A DNA stretch of 64,000 nucleotides from Laetiporus sulphureus 93-53 (GCF_001632365.1 NW_024468510.1:799143-863142), one strand, 5' to 3'; counted from the first letter of the stretch, positions 32,402 to 43,943 are shown. The notes: generated by a model not told the origin, from the letters alone. A program made the numbers and translations.

Positions 32402-34485
32402 CTATCGGCTCGATTTTCGTATCAACATCCGCCTCGAGTCCATGTCTTGTTTTACCTGATGATCTATGGCAGCTAGACTACGTTCGCTACCCAATGGATT
32501 TCTTTCGTAGAATGGCACTTGCGGAGCATTGGAGGAAGGTGGGAAGGTATAACTCTCCGCTAATTTGCGGATTTCTTGCCATCGCTGCTCTTCATCGCTG
32601 CGATCGCTCTTGTTGCCCTTCGGTACAACGGTGTCTGTGATCTCTAACAGATCCTTCACCAATTTGGCAGCATAGAAGTCATGATTCTGATCCTGAGGCT
32701 CATGCTCCTCTTCAGGGTGCCGATGTCCAAGGAAACGATCGGGTTTGAAATAATCGACTATCCGCAAGCATTGGCGCATGTTACGCGCATCTCCGGAAGC
32801 CAGAGCTGTCCGCACGATATGGGACATCGCTGCCGTGTCCGGTTCGAATATTCTTCCCTCTGATCTCTCCTGCGGGCGAAGTGTTTCGTTTCGGCTAACT
32901 TCTCCCTCGTCCGCGAAGTCTTCAGCATCGTAACCTGTCATGAGTTCGAATGTCCGCGTCGCAGTTGTCCAGTCGCCGTCTCGCCAACAAGTGGCCAGGA
33001 CCAGTGTGAACGTTTTCAATTTGGGTCGTAAGCGTTCAGAGTCGGGCTGCAATGCTGATTCCTTCAGCAGCCATTCAAGTACCTCCAGCGCCCGAATCGA
33101 GGATTCTCCGTTTATGGTCATCCCAAGCCCCGCATGCGCTTCGATGACCTTTTCCACGTGCGAACGACCGATGACAGGCTCCTCGCCCCGTCTTTGTCGG
33201 TCGGCAACCTGCCGGAAGAAGTGTGGGGCGAGTCGATATTTTCCAGATGTATTGCACAACGAGAGCGCTTGCACGAAAACGTGGGGTGTCATCTCCACCT
33301 TGACGGGAACAGGGGCCTCACCGAATTTAGCGAGGCCGAGATACTCGCGGATGATATCGAATGCGAACAAATGGTCGGTGGGACTGCCTAGCTTTAGGGC
33401 CTTGAGTGCACCCTCAATGACGTGAGAATCGATCTCGAAAGCTGGGTTGCTCTCTGAGACTCTGATCATTTGCCGCCAGAGCAACTTGACTTCCGAAGCA
33501 TTCTTTGCCCGCTGTGCTCGGACATCCTCCGGAGCAGAGGATGTCCGCTTCTTTTCCGCGATAGCATTGAACAGGTTGGCGAAGGTGTAGTGGTTTGGTG
33601 CTAGAGGGCCCGCCTCCTCCATTTCGGAGTAGACGTCCATCATCTTCTGGTAATCCCCAACGTTGGAGAGAATCATGATGTACGCATTGATGGGCGCAAC
33701 CGATATGTGTCCACCATGAGGACTGTGCTGTCTCGTCTCCTCAATATACACTTGATACTCTTCGAAGAGGCTGTGCACATTCTGCAACTGTAGCGTATAC
33801 CGCGACCAATCTTTCACGGACATATATCCGCCGAACATTGTGTAGAAGGTCCGGATATCAGGACGAAACCCGCGACGCTTCATCTGGGGCAGCATCAGAC
33901 GACGCACTAAACGATATTTGGCAATATACGTACGTCGGTAAATAACTTGTATGCAACATTATAGCGTTTGTTCTCGAATGCTTTGTCAATAAGGGTATTC
34001 CATACGACTGTGTTCTGTGCATCGGCAGGGAGATTTTTCACCATCTCAACGGCATCAGGAAAACGCCCTCCAGCACAAAATCTATGTATCCGCTTCGACA
34101 CATCAGCTGGACGGAGTCGTCCATAGTATTTCGGATTTCTGATGACCGGCTGACTGCCGTCGTTCTGTAGATGACGCGACCTGGCCTTCGGTGGTATCCC
34201 TTCTGGCGACGTATCCCTGGCTGACAAACGTTTCTTGTAATATTCGCTGTTTCCGTCTTTTGTGGAACCGCGGACTCGCTCTGCATCCCAAGCTCGCAAG
34301 GGCGTTGTGGAAACGGATCGAGAAGATGACGGGTCGCGCAAGCATCTCGAGGCCGCCAGCAGCTTCTGTGCTGAAGAAAAAGGAGTCGTCGTATGGCGAA
34401 TCATGGATCTGGAGCGAGATTCAGCGAAGTGGCAAAATGAAAATGACCAGAGGTGACGGTTTGAAAAGCGCGCAAGCACCTTCAT
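32402..34485 (-). CDS. Mitochondrial pentatricopeptide-repeat protein, 677 aa
   Basis: Two exons, 34485-33934 and 33883-32402, split by a 50 nt GT-AG intron. The N-terminus (MKVLARFSNRHLWSFSFCHF, or an internal start MIRHTTTPFSSAQKLL at 34404) is rich in Arg and Ser and looks like a mitochondrial leader. PPR-type helical pairs are recognisable from TVVWNTLIDKAFENKRYNVA through LFTDMKRRGFRPDIRTFYTM, APINAYIMILSNVGDYQKMM and NHYTFANLFNAIAEKKR. Longer, degenerate repeats follow in the C-terminal half. PPR proteins bind organellar RNA; the target cannot be read from sequence. The start is 84 nt from the divergent NDUFA12 gene. Confidence 0.85.
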
Positions 34486-34569
34486 GCCCTCAGCGAGGTC
34501 ACTTACGTAAGCAAAGCGGATTGGATTGAGGATTGGCGATTAACCCGACGAGCACACCGACATACTACC
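34486..34569. promoter_or_regulatory. 84 bp bidirectional spacer, PPR / NDUFA12
   Basis: The two ATGs, both for probable mitochondrial proteins, are 84 nt apart if the longer PPR start is used (165 nt with the internal start). No TATA or CCAAT is visible in the spacer. The promoters must overlap the 5' UTRs. Confidence 0.4.
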
Positions 34570-35206
34570 ATGGTCTCGTTGGCGCGGACAATTCGGTCAA
34601 TCCGACGAGTAGGTCTCAAGGAATGGTGGCATCAGATGCAGTACATCGGTGACGCCAAGTCTGGCAGATTTGTGGGCAAGGACCAGTGAGTTCCGGCACC
34701 TTATGTTGCAGTGAACTCTCCTGACCTCTGGACAGGTTTGGCAACCGTTATTTCGAGAATCTCAACGCAGAGGAGGAGATCCCTGGTACGGCTATCAGTT
34801 GCTCACTTTCTGAATTTAACTGAGTGAGCCTACTGTAGGACGTCACCGATGGGTCGACTTTGCTCAGGTGCGCGAAACATCCATTGTAATCCCAATCAGT
34901 TTGAATGACTGTTTTGCGCATAGCATGACTTCAATGCCACACAAGTTCCTCCCGAATGGCACTCATGGCTGTCACATATCCGCAAGGATCCACCGACTGA
35001 GGATCCTGTGGTGCAGAACCTGACTCCTCCGTGGAAGGCGGTATGTCCGTGTCAACCATTTCTCGGGCGTTACGTTTGATATAAGCACGTTGTAGCCATG
35101 GGTTGAGAATCTTACTGGAACTCGGGGAGCATACAAGCCTTACAATACTATGAAGTCAAAGATCGACGCTTGGGAGCCGAAGATCATCCCGCGTGGTGGA
35201 CCATAG
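34570..35206 (+). CDS. NADH:ubiquinone oxidoreductase subunit NDUFA12 (B17.2), 140 aa
   Basis: Accessory subunit of mitochondrial complex I, on the matrix side. Five exons: 34570-34685, 34736-34785, 34839-34867, 34924-35040 and 35096-35206. The conserved path is WWHQMQYIGDAKSGRFVGKD, FGNRYFENLNAEEEIPGRHR, WVDFAQHDFNATQVPPEWHS and WLSHIRKDPPTEDPV. These are the hallmarks of the B17.2 family (PF05071). The length matches known subunits (about 140-145). The exons are very short, down to 29 nt. The stop lies 43 nt from the facing stop of the next gene. Confidence 0.93.
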
Positions 35207-35249
35207 GTATCCCGTGCATTCTATGTCATACACGTACAACTCCTCCCAA

Positions 35250-36829
35250 TCATTCCACTGCGTGATTTTTGCCTCCGCCTAGCATATCGTCTACAACGTT
35301 TTCTGCGATAGCAAGACTTGATGTCAACCCGGGGCTCTCGATTCCAAGTAAAGTGATCATCGGTCGTTTGACAGAACCCGAACCCTTATTCCCTCCCATG
35401 AATGTCTCCGGATAGTGAGTTTGGAACTCGAAGTCCCTAAAGCCCCCTTGTGGCCCAGCAAGTTTGGGCCTGACTCCGCAATAGTCCGGATCCAGACGCT
35501 CCAGCTTGATCCCGGGTAGGTAGTCGAGAACAGCATGGTGCATCAGCTGCAACCTCGTTTCGTCTGGAATGAGATGCCTCTGCCAGAAGTCCGGGTCAGC
35601 ATCGTCAACGAGTTCTCTGTCGCTAGCAGACGGTGGGTTGAGCCAGTCGAGGTCCGGTCCGAACCTAATTTTGCCTTGCAAGTCGAGGGTAAGGTGTGTG
35701 CCCAATGACTGGAATCCATGGGCAGTGCGTCCCGTATCTGGGCATGGGTATATCAGGTGAGAGACGTTCTCTACGCCTGGTCCATGATAAGATGCATACG
35801 AGCCGCGACCGTAGTACATTGGTATGCGACGTTCTTCAGGGAGAAGAGCGTTCAGAATCAGATTGGCCGAGAGCCCTGCACAGTTGATCAATGTTCTAGC
35901 GATCACTGCATCGCTCTCCTCTTCTTCGTCTGTTACGGTCTGCACAACCCAACCACGCTCGTGGGGATCAACCCGGACAACCCGAGTTTGAAAGGCGAGC
36001 TCCCCTCCATCAGACTCGTTAATATCCTTCTCCAGGTTCTCCATGAGCGAATGCGAATCGACAATCCCCGTCTCCGGGCTCCAAAGTGCAGCGATAATGT
36101 CTTTAGACAGATCTGGCTCTAGCTCGCGCGCCCAATCGCCGCTCATCAGCTCGGTGGGCAAGACTGGGGTACGACTGAGATGGAGCGGTGAATGTGCCGG
36201 CCAGCCTAATTTCTGGGCCTTCGTGTGTAGGCCCTCAATGTAGGAACGCTGCGAGTCCTTCGCGACTACTAGCTTGCCTACTTTCTTGTGAGGAATGTTA
36301 TGTTGCTGACAATAGGCATACATGAGATGCCTGCCACGTAGACACAGCCTGGTCTTCAGCGAGTCTGCAGGGTAGTACAGTCCTGATGTGCCGTGGAACG
36401 GGCATGAGCCACTCGGAATGAGACACTTGTCGTATACATTGCCGTACCTGCATGAATTACTTCGGAATTGCGTGAACTGCGAAAACTTAGTCAGTACCGA
36501 GATGTATTTTGATATGGATGCCTACCTTGTCTCTTCACCCGCTCTGCCGTGACGTTCCACCAAGAAAGTCGAACTGGATGGAAACCTCCGGACAAGCTGC
36601 CGGGCGATGGCCAGCCCAACGACACCTAGAAAGACAGAGTTTATGGTCGAAAGGTAGGAGGCAGCCTCGATCACTCACCACCTCCGATTACAAGGTTATC
36701 AACTTCGAAATCTGGGCTCTGCTCAACTATGGATGACTAGGATTTCGTGATCCGACATCGAAGGAGGCCTGCCTTGTATTTGAACTTGCCATTGCTGTTG
36801 AGTGCAGCGACGAGGCCTCTGACTTTCAT
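35250..36829 (-). CDS. FAD-dependent L-2-hydroxyglutarate dehydrogenase-like protein
   Basis: Flavoprotein of the DAO fold that oxidises L-2-hydroxyglutarate to 2-oxoglutarate in mitochondria. Supported exons: 36718-36679, 36625-36526, 36476-36448 and 36382-35250. They read VDNLVIGGGVVGLAIARQLV (FAD-binding GxGxxG), FLVERHGRAGEETSSRNSEV, IHAGLYYPADSLKTRLC and HNIPHKKVGKLVVA. The large last exon has SPETGIVDSHSLMENLEKDI, PMYYGRGSYASY, DYCGVRPKLAGP and ESPGLTSSLAIAENV. The first coding exon is uncertain. One model starts at ATG 36829 (MKVRGLVAALNSNGKF) and uses a GC-type donor near 36771, but a short GT-AG alternative or a further upstream start is possible. Other DAO-family dehydrogenases are the alternative identity. 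Confidence 0.85.
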
Positions 36830-37116
36830 TTTGACAGGGTGGCAGAGCGAGAAGAGAGATTGCGGTAACTTGGCAGGGGTCGCACTTCTGAATATTGAAT
36901 ATTGAATGCTCACGATGCTTGAACCCTGTGCTGGTGGGCTCCGGAGATCGCCTCTGCAGCCCGATCGATGATGATGCTGATCTTGATTCAACGCCCGCTT
37001 TCCGCTTAATGTAGATCGAACAAACGGCTCTTCGACCTGTCTTCATCACTCAATCGCTACAGTGCCCGTAGCTATAATCCCCAGTTCATTGTTTCTCATC
37101 GAACGTCGCATTGTCC

Positions 37117-38359
37117 ATGGATCCTCAGCCGAGGCAACCGTTACCACAGCCCGTTTCTGCTGATGAGAAGCTGGCGGCGTTCGACAGCGTTCCGCTCTTC
37201 ATGAAGACGCTACCGGAGGATGTCGCTGATAATCCGATTGTTGGTGCGTTGCAAAGTCTTGCTTACGAAGGCACCCCGGACGGTAAGCTCCAAGCAAGCC
37301 TTCTATGTTGATCTACTTTACAAACTAGTCTCTAGATGTCGCACAGAACTTCAAGGAGCAAGGAAACGATTATTTCAAGGGCAAACGGTACCGAGAGGCT
37401 GTAGGATTCTACACCCAAGGGATTGACGCAAAGCCAACCGACGTTTTACTTCTTGAGGCGTTGCTATGCAATCGAGCTGCATGCAATCTAGAGCTCAGTA
37501 AGGCGACAACCCACTTCACGCATCAAGATGTTCATAGGTTGTCATTTCTCAGAGAACTTTGGCTCCGTGCTGAAAGATTGCTCAAGGGCAATTTTGACAA
37601 ACCCTAAATCATCAAAGGCCCATTACCGCTCCGCACTTGCTCTCATACAACTGGAGCGCTACGATGAAGCGATTGACTGTTGCGACCGTTGTCTTTGCTT
37701 TGACAAGGATAATAAAGACGTTCGTACACTACGTGAGAGAGCAAGGCAAGAAAAGATGATCAAAGATAAGAAGGAGAGAGAAAGGCAGAATAGATTACGC
37801 CGAGAGGTGGAGAACAAGAAGCGGCTCGAGGAAGCCTTCAAGGTGAGCCCTTCTGTTTGAAAATTGGTACAATAAAAAGCCAGAGACAGCATTGAAGGAG
37901 CGAAATTTGGTCGTCATCCCACGGCCGGACGGCTCGTCTGAGAATCCCTATGCGCCTACCTTCGATCCTGAAGACACGACGGGCAGCACCCTAATCGTGC
38001 CCGTCTTCTTCTTGTATCCTCAGTATGCGACCTCGGACGTCATCTCTCAATTCGTAGAGGACACCGCTTTCTCATCACACCTGGCCGCCATGTTCCCACC
38101 AGAAGCCCCACCTCCAGAGTGGGACAATAATCATGACTACGTCGCAGATCGCTTGGTCGTCTATGCCACGACGCACCACGAACGCCTTCTCAAAGTAGGC
38201 AAGAAGATGACGTTGAAGGGCGTTTTCAATGCAGCCCGTGCTAAGGAGGGGGAACCCGTGGATGGCCTGGAACTGAAGGATGGTTGTTTGACGTTTGTCG
38301 TGTTGCCTAAAGGAGATGTAGAACAAAAATGGGTGGAAGAGTTCAAGCGCAGTCGATGA
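37117..38359 (+). CDS. CNS1: CNS1/TTC4-type Hsp90-Hsp70 co-chaperone, 365 aa
   Basis: TPR co-chaperone that binds the C-terminal tails of Hsp90 and Hsp70. Exons: 37117-37282, 37336-37497, 37553-37842 and 37880-38359. The N-terminus has VPLFMKTLPEDV. TPR helices follow: AQNFKEQGNDYFKGKRYREA, LLLEALLCNRAACNLELKNF, DCSRAILTNPKSSKAHYRSA and YDEAIDCCDRCLCFDKDN. Then come a basic coiled segment (EKMIKDKKERERQNRLRREV) and the family-specific C-terminal wheel domain, from VFFLYPQYATSDVISQFVED to DGLELKDGCLTFVVLPK. The last intron is only 37 nt, but it is needed because the next in-frame codon without it is a stop. Confidence 0.92.
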
Positions 38360-39859
38360 ATGAATTATTTTGTTTATTCACTGAGTCTGCTCTGCTTGTG
38401 AAGGAGTCGCTTTGATATGTTCGCTCGAACAAGGATCTGTGTAGTTCCAAATAACAGAATGTTATTTAGGGGCAAAGTGGCGCTTACATAAGATAGGAGG
38501 CTGCACGATCACCCTCTTCGGGCTAGGACGTTGTCCGATCGCTGATGTCAGCTCCTGCGCCGCTTTCTTTCGCCCTATGTAACTCGCCCGCCCATCTTAA
38601 GTCTCTGTGTAAACGACATTCACACGTCGCCGATTCAGACGACCGATGGGCTGAAAGTGAGTCGACTTGTTCCACCTGTTGCCGATGCCGTCGCCGTTTG
38701 TACCGCTACTGTTCGCGCCTTACATCGGTCCAATTCCACACTACTGCTATCATCACGCGGGCAACATAGCATGGTCGAACGTCGGGCAACCTGGTGCGAA
38801 TCGTCCCCACTCCACTGGGTCGACCTAAACGTGGGCGGCCGCCCTCATACGTATTCGCGCAGTTAATCCGCGTCCGTGCTAATTACTGTCTGCGGCGACT
38901 GCTGCGTACCCTACAGGCCATTCAGTGCGGGCGTGCCCTCCGTCTGCCAGATCCCCAGGGCGTTGTATGCCAAAAGCGACGCTACCCTACGCATGTCGCC
39001 CGAGCGTAGCTTCGCGGACACAGAGTGTGTCGTGAGCATCATCGACGATGGCGACGAGATGTCCGCAATGCTAACCGGCAAGCCGCGACAGGAGGAAAGG
39101 CTTTGACCATCGAACCGCTCGTCGGTCGTCCCTCGGAAATGTTCGTTTTCAATGCGCAACACGGTGTGATGAACCGTGCTAGAAGACGTCGAAGCACAGT
39201 CGCACAGTGGCAAACGGAGGGGAAGGGAAGCAAGCGTCAGCACGGAGAGCCTCTTCATGCATTTGTACGAATCGCCGTTCCACTGACGTGCCGCAATGGA
39301 GCTGCTTGCATCGCGGACGTATGCATCTGACCAGCTAGTTGCGCTTCGTCAATAAAGTGAGCCGCGTTTCGTGCACATAGACGTCGGTGGATGAGGGTAG
39401 TGGGCACGGGGCTTAGCTGGATGGCCATCGACCTTGTCCGCGGCGCCATGAGGAGGTATATTGTCAACGATGGCTGCTGCTGGGGCTGCTGACGTTCCAG
39501 TACGGTTCACGCGTAACGTTAACAGGCTCCTTACCGTACCTACATGTCCACGTACAACAGTAAACACTTTACTCCACACTTCTACTTACACTTTCCGTCA
39601 TTCATGCATTGCTCGTATATACAGCCCTTTTGTGACTAAACCCGATTGCTGCTGTTCCTCCCCTGCACCATGCTTCTGCTGCAACTGTTATTTGGACCCG
39701 GCGCTTGTTGCCAACTTACCAAGTTCGGCAAGTGGCCACAAAAGGAGGGCAACTGGTATCCCGGGTCTCGCCCGATTGCGCCTCACGTGCCACCTCCCCG
39801 CTGAGCGCTAACGCCACCAGCAACCACCCCACCGAACTCGACGACGGCGATAAGGCACG
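38360..39859. other. 1.5 kb gap without a convincing gene
   Basis: Several short frames are open here but none shows a family signature or a consistent exon chain. A plus-strand frame near 38794-39009 contains GRPKRGRPP, an AT-hook-like motif, without other support. A frame at 38545 ends at a good donor (GTGAGT), followed by a TAG acceptor near 38770, so a small spliced orphan gene cannot be excluded. The right end leads into the eS7 promoter. One ACGCGT occurs near 39519. Confidence 0.3.
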
Positions 39860-40006
39860 GTGAGTACTCCATTCGCGTTATAACGATTAGAGAGGTGCTT
39901 CAGTATGACTGGGGAGGATATGTCTTGGTGGATTAGCGGAAATCCGGGCGAAATGGGATGGATGGCTTGAGGAGATTCTGGATGCTGACTCCGCGTTTGT
40001 CCGTAG
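39860..40006 (+). other. RPS7: 5' UTR intron of the eS7 gene
   Basis: A strong donor (GTGAGT at 39860) and an acceptor TAG ending at 40006 frame a 147 nt intron just before the eS7 ATG at 40023. Leader introns are common in fungal ribosomal-protein genes. I looked for box C/D or H/ACA snoRNA signatures inside and saw none that were convincing. Confidence 0.5.
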
Positions 40007-40022
40007 GCTTTCTGGCACCAGA

Positions 40023-40724
40023 ATGTCCCTCCAGCACAAGATTTCCCGTACGGCCAATGCTCCCACTACCCCTCCAGACGAACTCGAAATTAGTATTGCT
40101 CAGGCTCTGATTGATCTCGAGAATCATGTCCCTGAGCTCAAGACGGAGCTAAAGCCGCTGCAGATATCTGCCGCACGTGAAGTCGACGTTCGTGGTGGCA
40201 AGAAGGCTATCGTCATTTTCGTTCCTGTGCCTCAGCTGAAGGCGTTTCACAAGGTTCAGCAAAGGTGGAGTAATGTATTGTTTCGTTTGCAAGAACTTAT
40301 GATTACAATATCTTTGTCTTAGGCTGACCCGAGAGCTCGAGAAGAAGTTCTCAGATCGCCATGTGGTTTTTGTCGCTCAGCGCAGGATGTTGCGCAAGCC
40401 CACGCGCACCTCGCGAGTGAAGCAGAAGAGGCCTCGTAGCCGTACCCTGACGAATGTCCACGAGAAAGTCCTCGAGGACCTCGTGTTTCCTGGGGAGATT
40501 ATCGGCAAGCGGACACGGGTTGCGATCGAAGGCTCAAAAACCCTTAAAGTGTACGTCTTACTTGTCTTTCTGTATGCATTGCAGCTGACCTGCGTGTTTC
40601 TAGCTTCCTCGACTCCAAGGATTCTACATCGCTCGAGTACAAGCTGGACTCATTCTCGTCGGTGTATCGCCGTCTAACCGGGAAGGAGGTTACGTTTGAG
40701 TTCCCGCCTCAGACGCAGGAGTAG
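40023..40724 (+). CDS. RPS7: 40S ribosomal protein eS7, 196 aa
   Basis: Small-subunit ribosomal protein eS7. Three exons: 40023-40264, 40323-40550 and 40604-40724. The sequence reads [76 protein letters not shown] and [20 protein letters not shown]. All of these are diagnostic, and the length matches yeast and human eS7 (about 190-194). Codon use is strongly biased, as expected of a highly expressed gene. Confidence 0.97.
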
Positions 40725-41079
40725 GGTGTGTCAGGTGGACGTTCGGGTCTTTATGCTTTATTGCCATCGCCCCAAAATGTACTGCATGCCCTGCTGTTAT
40801 GAGCACACTGTCGTCGATTTCTCTTCGGATCTTGCGTGTGTAATCTTATCTCGGCAATGTTGTTAGGTCCGGCGTGTAAACGCGCGCACGTGGCCCGTGT
40901 TCTGCAGTTCCGCGGCCCGATTGGGAATGTCTCCGTGGGACGGCAACGAGCGCTTGTTGGTCGCTACCGTTTCGCTGCTACTAATTGGTACTGTTGCCTG
41001 CATCGCTTCTGTCTCTCCTTTCTTTCCTTTCCGCCCCTGCGGCCCCGTCCTATCTCTTCAAGACGGTCGGTTTGCCATA
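40725..41079. promoter_or_regulatory. eS7 3' region and Rab GTPase promoter
   Basis: 355 bp between tandem genes. The right half is C/T-rich before the Rab ATG. No further feature is visible. Confidence 0.3.
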
Positions 41080-42457
41080 ATGACGTCCCATCCTCGCATG
41101 AACCCATACACCAAGTCACGATATGATGACCAGGGCATCGATGCCAAGATTGTAATCATGGGCAACACAGGTCCGTCCGCATCGGTAGCATATCCTAGGC
41201 GATAGTATCTAAGCGCAGTTTCTCCTCGGTTCGTGTGTCTTCACGCGTGAAGGCGTAGGCAAGACCAGCCTGTTGCACCGCTATACCCAAAACAAGTTTG
41301 ATCCTAAAAACACGACTTCAACTACTGGCGCATTCTTCGTTACCAAGAAGGTGTACGTCGATGGGATCAAAGTCAGGCTGCAGCTATGGGATACGGCAGG
41401 CCAGGAAAGATTCCGTAGCATGGTGAGCCGATGCATATAGCTTTTGTGGCAGTGCTTGTTGTACTGACGTACGTCTCAAAGGCACCCATGTATTACCGCG
41501 GGGCAAATGCTGCCTTGTTATTGTACGATATCACAAATCTGTCTAGTTTTGACGACGTCCGTGGATGGCTGGAAGGTGTGCTTTTTAATTTCATGACTGG
41601 CCGTGTCGCTCACTTGTTCCTGCCAGAGTTAAAGAAAAACTGTTCTCCTGATCTCATTATTTATATTGTGGGCTCGAAGGCTGATCTGCATCGGCAACGT
41701 CAAGTCACCTCAGACCGCGCGCGGCTGTCTCTGCATACGTGGTTCCCTCCTCCAAGGCCACCTAGTCCACCGCCCCCACCACCGCCCTCGACCTTTTCGT
41801 ACATTCGGCCGCGTTTCACGTCCTTTCCGGGCATCCGGTCGGCTCCTGCCACAGCCCCAGTGGCTAAGTCACCTCAATCAGCAACCAGCGACCTAGGCTA
41901 TCACTCCGACCCACGAGCTACTACAATAAAGCGCTCTCATACAACGGCTCTAACGCGTCCTCGGGCTAAGAGCGGTGGTCCCGGCGCCCTTAGCTCAAAT
42001 TGGGATGGCGCTATTCGTCCCCCACAGCGTCGCTCTGACTCGCAATTCGGATACCGGTCCGTCGGTTGGAATGAAGCAGTAGACGGAAGTTCTACTACCT
42101 TGGAGGACGATGGAGATGAGACGGATGAGGTCGATGACCAGGAATGGGGTTTGCATAAGGGAATGGAGCTATTTGAAGTTTCCGCCAAGGATGATCTCGG
42201 TTCGTACATCTGTTGAAGTATGGTCTGCGAATAACCTCGGCATGCATACAGGGATTCAACATCTCTTTGGCTCGTTGATCGCTGCCATCATTGCAAGGAA
42301 GGATAGCATTGAACAAGAAAATGAGATGAAGAGAAGAGACAGCGTCTACCTGACTAGCATCAATACTCCCGTATGGGCCACTCAAGCAGATGCGGAGGAA
42401 ACGCGAGAGAAAACTCAGGCGGCTGGCGGGGCTTCTTGGAGCTGTTGCTCAACGTGA
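41080..42457 (+). CDS. Rab5-like small GTPase with a large G4-G5 insertion, 377 aa
   Basis: Rab GTPases direct vesicle traffic. Exons: 41080-41170, 41253-41422, 41482-41575, 41627-42199 and 42252-42457. G1 is GNTGVGKTS (residues 28-36), G3 is WDTAGQE (76-82), and [18 protein letters not shown] is the Rab signature. G5 is EVSAKDD (from about 302). G4 should be NKxD but reads SKAD (135-138). Between G4 and G5 lie about 160 residues where Rabs have about 30. The extra part opens [16 protein letters not shown] and continues Ser/Thr/Pro-rich and then acidic. The C-terminus is SCCST, a CCxx geranylgeranylation motif like that of Rab5. The insertion stays in frame with no clear splice pair around it. 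Confidence 0.87.
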
Positions 42458-43015
42458 CACCTGTACCTTCTTCCTTCGCCCCTACTGTATGTTCCTATCA
42501 TACCCTGTGTTACTTCTTTGTCGAACCACCCTGCTCACTTGTTCTTGTTATTACCTACATCTATTGCCGCACGTCCTCGCTTTCATCCTCTGTCCATCTT
42601 CTCCGTATTGTCTCATCTCACTGTTTGATTTATCCTCTCGATGTTCTCTCATTGGCCGAACGTTCTCATATGTCGTACGTTATTATTCCCTTCTGACTGA
42701 TTACCCCGCATTGCATACGATGTCGTAGCATACATTCCATGTCAATATTGATGCCATCATCTCAATCTCCCCTATGCCTTGTTGTACGCATGCATGTATC
42801 ACGATCTAGCAGTAATGGGATGTCTATCACCCACGGATGCATGATAGCTTAGCCTTGGTCAGGATCCAAACCGAAGTCGCTATATGATTCGGTGCCACAG
42901 CTGATATTGCACCTCGAAATGGCAGTACTTCGAACCGCCCGAATCATTCATGCGCAACTCTCTCTAAGAGGCTGGGAATTCCCATCTCTCTGCCTCTCAG
43001 ACCTCCGTCCTGTCG
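42458..43015. other. Intergenic, Rab 3' region and AMMECR1 promoter
   Basis: 558 bp. The left part is C/T- and AT-rich, as in a 3' UTR. No gene or repeat recognised. Confidence 0.3.
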
Positions 43016-43857
43016 ATGGCTCTCGTCCCTCCCAATCCTGGCGCTCAGGCATTGTGCGACGATGACAATATCTGCACGCGAGAGCATTGTTTCAGGAGCT
43101 TCGACGCCTTATTCTGTGCGCTCACGTCGCACAAGCCGCTAGCCGTCAAGTTCTCGGACGAGAAATAGTATGTGATGAGTGCGCCTCCTGCTATTCACGC
43201 TGATCCGCTTCAGCCCATTGTTCGTAACGTGGAACACAAGGTCTTCACGTCCTGGACGCGCCCCACGATTGCGGGGATGTATCGGGACGTTCGAGCCGAT
43301 ATCCCTGAGAGACGGATTGGCGGAATATGCACTGATTAGTGCATTCCAGGACACGAGATTCAGGAAGATTGAGGAGCGGGAGTTAGAGAGCCTTGAATGC
43401 CAGTGAGCTCAACGCTCGCAATTTTGTTTGCGCCACTCTGATAGGCATCTTCTACAGTATTTCGCTGCTCACTGACTTCGAAGACGCGTCGTCATACATT
43501 GACTGGACAGTTGGGATTCATGGAGTCTACGTTACGTTCCCTCATCCGTCCTTACTGCCTGCGGCATCACCCTCTCCTTCATCTGACCCATCGCCGTTCT
43601 CATCCTCTTCATCCCTTCCCACTCGCAACAGCTTGAAACATAGCTTTTCCGCCACTTATTTGCCTCAAATAGCCCTTGAACAAGGCTGGGACAAGATTGA
43701 GACCATTGATAGTGCCATTCGCAAAGCAGGATGGAGTGGTCGCATCACCGAGGATATCCGCCGTAGTTTGAAGCTTCGCCGGTATCAGAGTCGCAAGTGT
43801 ACCGTCAGCTGGGAGGACTTTATGCAGTGGCGCGTAGAGAACGGCGGCGAAGTGTAA
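43016..43857 (+). CDS. AMMECR1-domain protein, 246 aa
   Basis: Three exons: 43016-43167, 43214-43402 and 43458-43857. The domain is recognised by YPLFVTWNT, the near-invariant LRGCIGTFEPISLRDGLAEY, ALISAFQDTRFRKIEERELE, HISLLTDFEDASSYIDWTVG, IHGVYVTFPHPS and then, after a Ser/Pro-rich loop, SATYLPQIALEQGWDKIETI and RRYQSRKCTVSWEDF. The family occurs from archaea to humans. Its biochemical role is not settled, though the conserved LRGCIG patch suggests a catalytic or binding site. The Ser/Pro loop of about 40 residues is a lineage-specific insertion. Confidence 0.92.
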
Positions 43858-43943
43858 TGTACGTTGCGTAGATGCAGACATACCACTTCTGGAGATTGCA
43901 CGAATCTGTTTCTTGCTGTACTACATCGGGCTTATCCTAATAG

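Noticed and set aside
38794..39009. AT-hook protein (GRPKRGRPP)
   Set aside because: The motif is a single short match in a 71-codon frame with no ATG-led exon chain or other conserved feature; such strings arise by chance in GC-rich DNA.
39860..40006. Possible intronic snoRNA in the eS7 leader intron
   Set aside because: A CTGA occurs near the end, but there is no paired RTGATGA C box at the right place and no terminal stem.
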